Shown here: one piece after another, positions 6,791 through 9,948 of the stretch | How positions within the stretch are numbered: the first letter of the stretch is position 1 | Layout of the letters: each line of letters starts with the position of its first letter | Assembly (NCBI GenBank): GCA_030638935.1 | Contig: DAOWDR010000526.1 | Location: forward strand, 1 to 9,948 | From: Desulfobacteraceae bacterium | Lineage (GTDB): Bacteria; Desulfobacterota; Desulfobacteria; Desulfobacterales; Desulfobacteraceae | Length of the DNA stretch: 9,948 nt | Reading direction: 5' to 3' | Program-made: the position numbers and the translations under genes | Notes under the pieces: generated by a model | The model's input: the letters and a program-made list of their open reading frames with translations, nothing else | The model's database searches: none | Told to the model about the DNA's origin: nothing

Positions 6791-7943
6791 TGGGTATCCT
6801 CTTTGATGTTTTGTATTTGATGACCAAATGGTCAAGCATGGGGGCAAACACATTCATGAACAGGATGGTCAGCATTGTGCCTTCCACAAAGGCTGGATTT
6901 ACCACCCTGATGGTCACGGTGAGAAACCCTATCAAAAAACCAAAAATCCATCGTCCCGGGTGGGTGCCCGGAGCGGAAACCGGATCAGTTGCCATGAAAC
7001 AAATTCCAAACAAAAAACCACCGGCGCATAAATGGTAGAGGGGGCCTGCATTGGACCAGGATTCCTGTCCCCCGGGGATAAGGTAAAAGAGTATGGCAGT
7101 TACCACAAGTCCTGCAATTCCGCCGAGAATAATGCGAAAATTTGCAATGCGGGTGACAATGAGGAAAAGAGCTCCTGCAAGACAGCACAGGGCAGAGGTT
7201 TCACCGATACTGCCCGGTACAAACCCTAGGAAAAGGTCAGAGAGTGAAAATCCCGCAGTTTTCAGGGCCGTTGTAATGGACTCTCCCTCAATCCCGGTGA
7301 TGGACAGGGCCGTAGCGCCGGAAATGCCATCCACGGTATCTTTGGCCGCTACCCAGATATTTCCCGACATGGTTACAGGATAGGAGAAAAAGATAAAGGC
7401 CCTGGCCGTCAGGGCAGGGTTCAAAACATTTCTGCCCGTCCCCCCAAAGACTTCCTTGCCGATTACCACCCCGAATGAAATTCCCAGTGCCACCTGCCAC
7501 AATGGGATGGTGGCAGGTAGAGTCAGGGGAAACAAGATTCCGGTTACCAGGAACCCCTCGGAGATTTTGTGCCTCCGGACAACGGCAAAGAGGATTTCCC
7601 AGAAAAATCCCACCCCATAGGAGACAATGATGATGGGCAGCACAAGCCCCCCGCCAATGAGAAAGGATTTACCCATGCCAAGGGTTTCTCCCCTGGCAAT
7701 CCCTGTCTGGAAACCTGTATTGTAGATACCAAATAACAGGGCCGGCACAAGGGCGATGAGGACAAAGCTCATATATCGTTTAAGGTCCAGATGGTCCCGG
7801 ATAAATGGAAAGACCTTAGTTCTAGGGGAGGGTAAAAAGAAAAAGGTTTTGGTGGCATCAAACAGAGGCGCAAATTTTTTATATTTTCCATCGCCCGTAA
7901 AATGGGGTTCACTTTTATCGAAGATTTTTTTTAAGGGGTTCAT
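6783..7943 (-). CDS. nqrB: Na+-translocating NADH:quinone oxidoreductase subunit B (covalent FMN)
   Basis: NqrB is the large membrane subunit that holds FMN and, with NqrA, the quinone-reduction and Na+-transfer sites. In 386 residues there is a cytoplasmic amphipathic N-terminus (1-50) and about ten hydrophobic helices from 56 to 372. The flavinylation motif DGISGAT lies at 205-211, with FMN expected on Thr211. Other conserved parts are KISEGFLVTGILFPLTLP (126-143), GKEVFGGTGRNVLNPALTARAF (162-183), GETSAL (247-252), and CFMATDPVSAPG at 315-326. The coding start ATG overlaps the nqrA stop (ATGA) and has AAGGA about 6 nt upstream, so the two subunits are likely translationally coupled. An A8 run lies near the start of the gene. 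RnfD is a homologue, but the N-terminal extension and the nqr context decide for NqrB. Confidence 0.96.
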   Translation of the reverse strand: MNPLKKIFDKSEPHFTGDGKYKKFAPLFDATKTFFFLPSPRTKVFPFIRDHLDLKRYMSFVLIALVPALLFGIYNTGFQTGIARGETLGMGKSFLIGGGLVLPIIIVSYGVGFFWEILFAVVRRHKISEGFLVTGILFPLTLPATIPLWQVALGISFGVVIGKEVFGGTGRNVLNPALTARAFIFFSYPVTMSGNIWVAAKDTVDGISGATALSITGIEGESITTALKTAGFSLSDLFLGFVPGSIGETSALCCLAGALFLIVTRIANFRIILGGIAGLVVTAILFYLIPGGQESWSNAGPLYHLCAGGFLFGICFMATDPVSAPGTHPGRWIFGFLIGFLTVTIRVVNPAFVEGTMLTILFMNVFAPMLDHLVIKYKTSKRIPNV

Positions 7944-9268
7944 ACTTTGTCCTTATAGTGGGAATCCATTCCATGGGATAGAATTTTTGTCAGTTCTATT
8001 TTGGAGGGACAGGTATAGGTGCATAGCCCGCAGCGGCAGCAGTCCAGCAGGCCTAATTCCAGGGCATTTTCTATCTCATCGCTGTGAAGGGCCTTCATGA
8101 TGAAACCGGGCATTAAATCATTGGGACATATATTTTCACAATAACTGCAATTGATGCAGGCCCTTTCTTCTCCGTGGAGAGTGCAGTCCACCTGTTTGGG
8201 GCTGCTGGAAAGACAGGATAAAAAGGCTCTGGAAACGCTTGTTTTGTCCGTCCCAGGCCGAAGGAACCCGAATAATTCTTCATCCTTTGGGTTATCAATG
8301 ATATTTAAGGTATTTTCAAAAAAACCCAAATGGCCGTTAAGATCGGTAATCCTGCCGTTGAACCGGCCGGTGGTAATGAGACTGTCAGGGTGAAAGCTGC
8401 CGGCCAGATTTTTAATGGGAGCGCCCTGGCGGGTAAGAATATGGGGTTTTTTATCCCCTTTTTTTGTGACGGTCACAATTTTCTGGAAGGGGTATTTGCC
8501 GGTGAGCAAAAATTTCCCCACCATGACCAGGTGGTCCGCACTAATACACCAGGCAGTGTTTTCTTCAATAGATTTTTTCAAGTGAAAGAGCACCACTCCC
8601 GGGTCCCAGGCCGGGTAGGTGTCCGGGACCTGGTGGGTGATCTGGGCCTTGACTGGCGCAAGCCCTTCAAGGCTGCTTTTCCGGGCTGTCACAATAATTG
8701 AATTGGAAAAGCGTTTTAGCAGATCCAGGCCGAATTCAAAGGCGGACTTTTCCTTTCCCAGTAAAATTTTCGGAAGGGGAGAAAAAATATCATTGCCGTC
8801 CAGGGAGACAATTATCATGGACGGGGTATGGTTGCTGTCCGCAGTATCCTTTGCAGGAAACTGGCGCAGGGACTGCCAGAGTCCCCCTTGTTTGAGCAGA
8901 AGGATCAATTCTTCTTTGGAAATGTTTGCAAGACCGGATTTTGAGACAGGATCAAATTGGACAAATGTGTCTGATTTGTCCAGGGCAATCACTATTTCCT
9001 GCAATCGTCTGCGTTCTCCAAATAAGATTTTTTTAACCCTTCCCGTGCCTGGTGATACATATTGAATGGATTTATCCCGCTTATCACAGAATAAAGGGGT
9101 GCCCGTCTGTACAGGATCATTTTCCTTTACAAGCAGTTTTGGACGGATATAGGGAATATCCATGGCAGACATCCCTAAGGTGTCGGGGCGGGTTAATTCT
9201 ATTAGGCTTGTATCCGGCTGCCCGGCAAGTCCGGGTGTAAATCCTTTGGAAATCTTGATTTTTTCCAT
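7940..9268 (-). CDS. nqrA: Na+-translocating NADH:quinone oxidoreductase subunit A with two ferredoxin-type Cys motifs
   Basis: NqrA is the peripheral cytoplasmic subunit of Na+-NQR, associated with quinone binding at NqrB. At 442 residues it has normal NqrA length. Family landmarks are KGFTPGLAG (8-16), YIRPKLLVKENDPV (40-53), GGLWQSLRQFP (128-138), NTAWCISADHLVMVGKFLLTG (237-257), ELFGFLRPG (331-339) and SVSRAFL (344-350). The odd part is the C-terminus: CINCSYCENICP (371-382) and CCRCGLCTYTCP (410-421) each form CxxCxxCxxxCP, using Cys371/374/377/381 and Cys410/413/416/420. These are ligand sets for two [4Fe-4S] clusters, as in RnfC. Gene order, length and sequence elsewhere are NqrA-like and not RnfC-like. 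ATG 9268 is preferred, although an in-frame TTG at 9271 is closer to the weak GGA and would add one residue. It is the first gene of the operon. Confidence 0.93.
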   Translation of the reverse strand: MEKIKISKGFTPGLAGQPDTSLIELTRPDTLGMSAMDIPYIRPKLLVKENDPVQTGTPLFCDKRDKSIQYVSPGTGRVKKILFGERRRLQEIVIALDKSDTFVQFDPVSKSGLANISKEELILLLKQGGLWQSLRQFPAKDTADSNHTPSMIIVSLDGNDIFSPLPKILLGKEKSAFEFGLDLLKRFSNSIIVTARKSSLEGLAPVKAQITHQVPDTYPAWDPGVVLFHLKKSIEENTAWCISADHLVMVGKFLLTGKYPFQKIVTVTKKGDKKPHILTRQGAPIKNLAGSFHPDSLITTGRFNGRITDLNGHLGFFENTLNIIDNPKDEELFGFLRPGTDKTSVSRAFLSCLSSSPKQVDCTLHGEERACINCSYCENICPNDLMPGFIMKALHSDEIENALELGLLDCCRCGLCTYTCPSKIELTKILSHGMDSHYKDKV

Positions 9269-9352
9269 CAATTAAATTCCATATAATAGATTAGTGTGCA
9301 AATTGAAAATTACAACTTATTTGAATCAAAAGCTTTTATTTAAAGACAGATC

Positions 9353-9380
9353 ATTTTAGCAAATCCATATTTAATATCAA
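9353..9380 (-). promoter_or_regulatory. Candidate promoter of the nqrABCDEF operon
   Basis: On the minus strand TTGATA (9375-9380, 5 of 6 to the -35 consensus) is followed after 16 bp by TAAAAT (9353-9358, 5 of 6), with TGC directly upstream as an extended -10. Transcription would begin near 9346, giving an AT-rich leader of about 78 nt before nqrA. The -35 box lies inside the 3' arm of the hairpin that follows the upstream chemotaxis gene. I recognise no operator in the leader; the AAAAGCTTTT palindrome near 9330 is short. Confidence 0.6.
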
Positions 9381-9408
9381 CCCCAAGGTTTCAATCCCGG
9401 GGCTGATA
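9375..9408 (-). terminator. Hairpin after the methyl-accepting protein gene, terminator-like but with poor U tract
   Basis: TATCAGCCCC and GGGGTTGATA can pair as a 10-bp stem (one G-U pair) with a 14-nt loop, starting 14 bp after the stop codon of the upstream gene. The stem is GC-rich at the loop side. Downstream the transcript reads AUUAAAUAUGG, which is not a proper U run, so it may act as a weak terminator or as an mRNA 3'-end stabiliser. Confidence 0.5.
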
Positions 9409-9422
9409 ATAAAACAATTGGA

Positions 9423-9948
9423 TTATTCTATTTTAAATTGGCCGACCATGGAATCCAGTTCATTGGCAAGGAGGGATAATTTTTCTGAATTTTGGGCAAT
9501 ATTTTGACTGTTTGAAAAAACCTGGGCAATAGAGTGGCTGACATCATTGATGTCATCTGAAATATGGGTGGAAGCCGTTGAGGTGTTTGCCACGTTGGTA
9601 CTGACCTCCTGGACTGCATCTGCTCCCTGGGAGACATTGATATCAATTTCCGAAATAGTACCGGATTGTTCTTCCACAGCATGGGATATGGTGGTAACAA
9701 TCTCATTGACTTCATTTATGACCTGGGCAATCCCCCTTATATCCTCGATGGTGGATTTGGCAGAGCCCTGGATCCATTCAATATTTTCCTGGATTTGCTC
9801 AGTCGCCTCAGTGGTCTGGTTGGCAAGATTTTTAATTTCTCCTGCAACAACGGCAAAACCTTTGCCTGCTTCCCCGGCCCTGGCAGCTTCAATGGTGGCA
9901 TTCAAGGCGAGCATATTGGTTTGTTCCGAAATATCATTGATGGTTTCA
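9423..9948 (-). CDS. Methyl-accepting chemotaxis protein, C-terminal signalling domain (start outside window)
   Basis: The visible 174 residues are the end of a methyl-accepting signalling domain. The conserved hairpin tip that contacts CheA and CheW is present: ISEQTNMLALNATIEAARAG followed by EAGKGFAVVAGEIKNLANQT, covering about residues 6-45 of the fragment. Long amphipathic helices rich in Gln, Ser, Thr and Glu follow, as expected for the descending coiled coil with adaptation sites. The protein ends in a MVGQFKIE tail and has no CheR-tethering pentapeptide. The first visible codon is incomplete (one base), and the ligand-binding, transmembrane and HAMP parts lie beyond the right edge. 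It probably reports on a chemical or energy cue, but the stimulus cannot be read here. No other che gene is nearby in the window. Confidence 0.95.
   Translation of the reverse strand, partial: ETINDISEQTNMLALNATIEAARAGEAGKGFAVVAGEIKNLANQTTEATEQIQENIEWIQGSAKSTIEDIRGIAQVINEVNEIVTTISHAVEEQSGTISEIDINVSQGADAVQEVSTNVANTSTASTHISDDINDVSHSIAQVFSNSQNIAQNSEKLSLLANELDSMVGQFKIE

Noticed and set aside
6791..6853. Longer nqrC reading starting at 6853
   Set aside because: It would overlap nqrB by 71 bp and add an unrelated 21-residue leader. The ATG at 6790 has its own ribosome site and gives the usual NqrC N-terminus.
3524..9268. Possible Rnf complex (ferredoxin:NAD+ oxidoreductase) instead of Nqr
   Set aside because: The gene order A to F, the NqrF NADH/FAD/2Fe-2S subunit, the CSF and CSAL cysteine contexts in NqrE and NqrD, and the NqrA landmarks all indicate Nqr. 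There is no RnfB-type ferredoxin subunit.
9272..9330. TATTAT hexamer at about 9282-9287 as a promoter -10 for nqrA
   Set aside because: Transcription would begin only about 10 nt before the ATG, within the ribosome site, and no -35 box lies at a suitable distance. The site at 9353-9380 is better.

Overview
This window is ordinary bacterial core and energy metabolism. Every gene I can support lies on the minus strand. The combination of a Na+-pumping NADH:quinone oxidoreductase, large Cache-domain sensors and methyl-accepting proteins, moderate GC and many A/T homopolymer runs suggests a marine or sediment Desulfobacterota bacterium (Desulfobacteraceae-like). That assignment is an inference from style and gene content, because there is no rRNA or other marker here.

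Read in the direction of transcription (high to low coordinates), the layout is as follows. The C-terminal half of a methyl-accepting chemotaxis protein (9423-9948, start outside the window) is followed by a terminator-like hairpin. A good promoter overlaps that hairpin and drives a complete nqrA-B-C-D-E-F cluster (3524-9268). The genes are tightly packed: nqrA/B overlap by 4 bp, nqrB/C by 8 bp, and the other gaps are 12-38 bp. After a 121-bp gap with a second candidate promoter comes a pyrimidine cluster pyrD-pyrK-pyrE (941-3402), which makes orotate and then OMP. A third candidate promoter then drives a membrane-anchored Cache-domain sensor whose C-terminal output domain lies beyond the left edge (1-838).

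The six Nqr subunits should form one inner-membrane complex. NqrF takes hydride from NADH onto FAD and passes electrons to its 2Fe-2S cluster. The four Cys of NqrD/NqrE hold the intramembrane iron centre. Covalent FMN on NqrC Thr210 and NqrB Thr211 carry electrons onward to quinone while Na+ is exported. PyrD and PyrK form the NAD-linked class 1B dihydroorotate dehydrogenase, so the neighbouring operon produces NADH of the kind Nqr consumes. The two clusters are probably independent transcription units.

I found no mobile element, CRISPR array, tRNA, toxin-antitoxin or defence system. The most interesting point is that NqrA has two complete CxxCxxCxxxCP ferredoxin-type motifs at its C-terminus. 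As I remember it, the well-studied Vibrio NqrA has only a remnant of these. This subunit may therefore carry two [4Fe-4S] clusters, as RnfC does, making it an Rnf/Nqr intermediate. A shared TGCTAA extended -10 in all three candidate promoters is a second, weaker observation.
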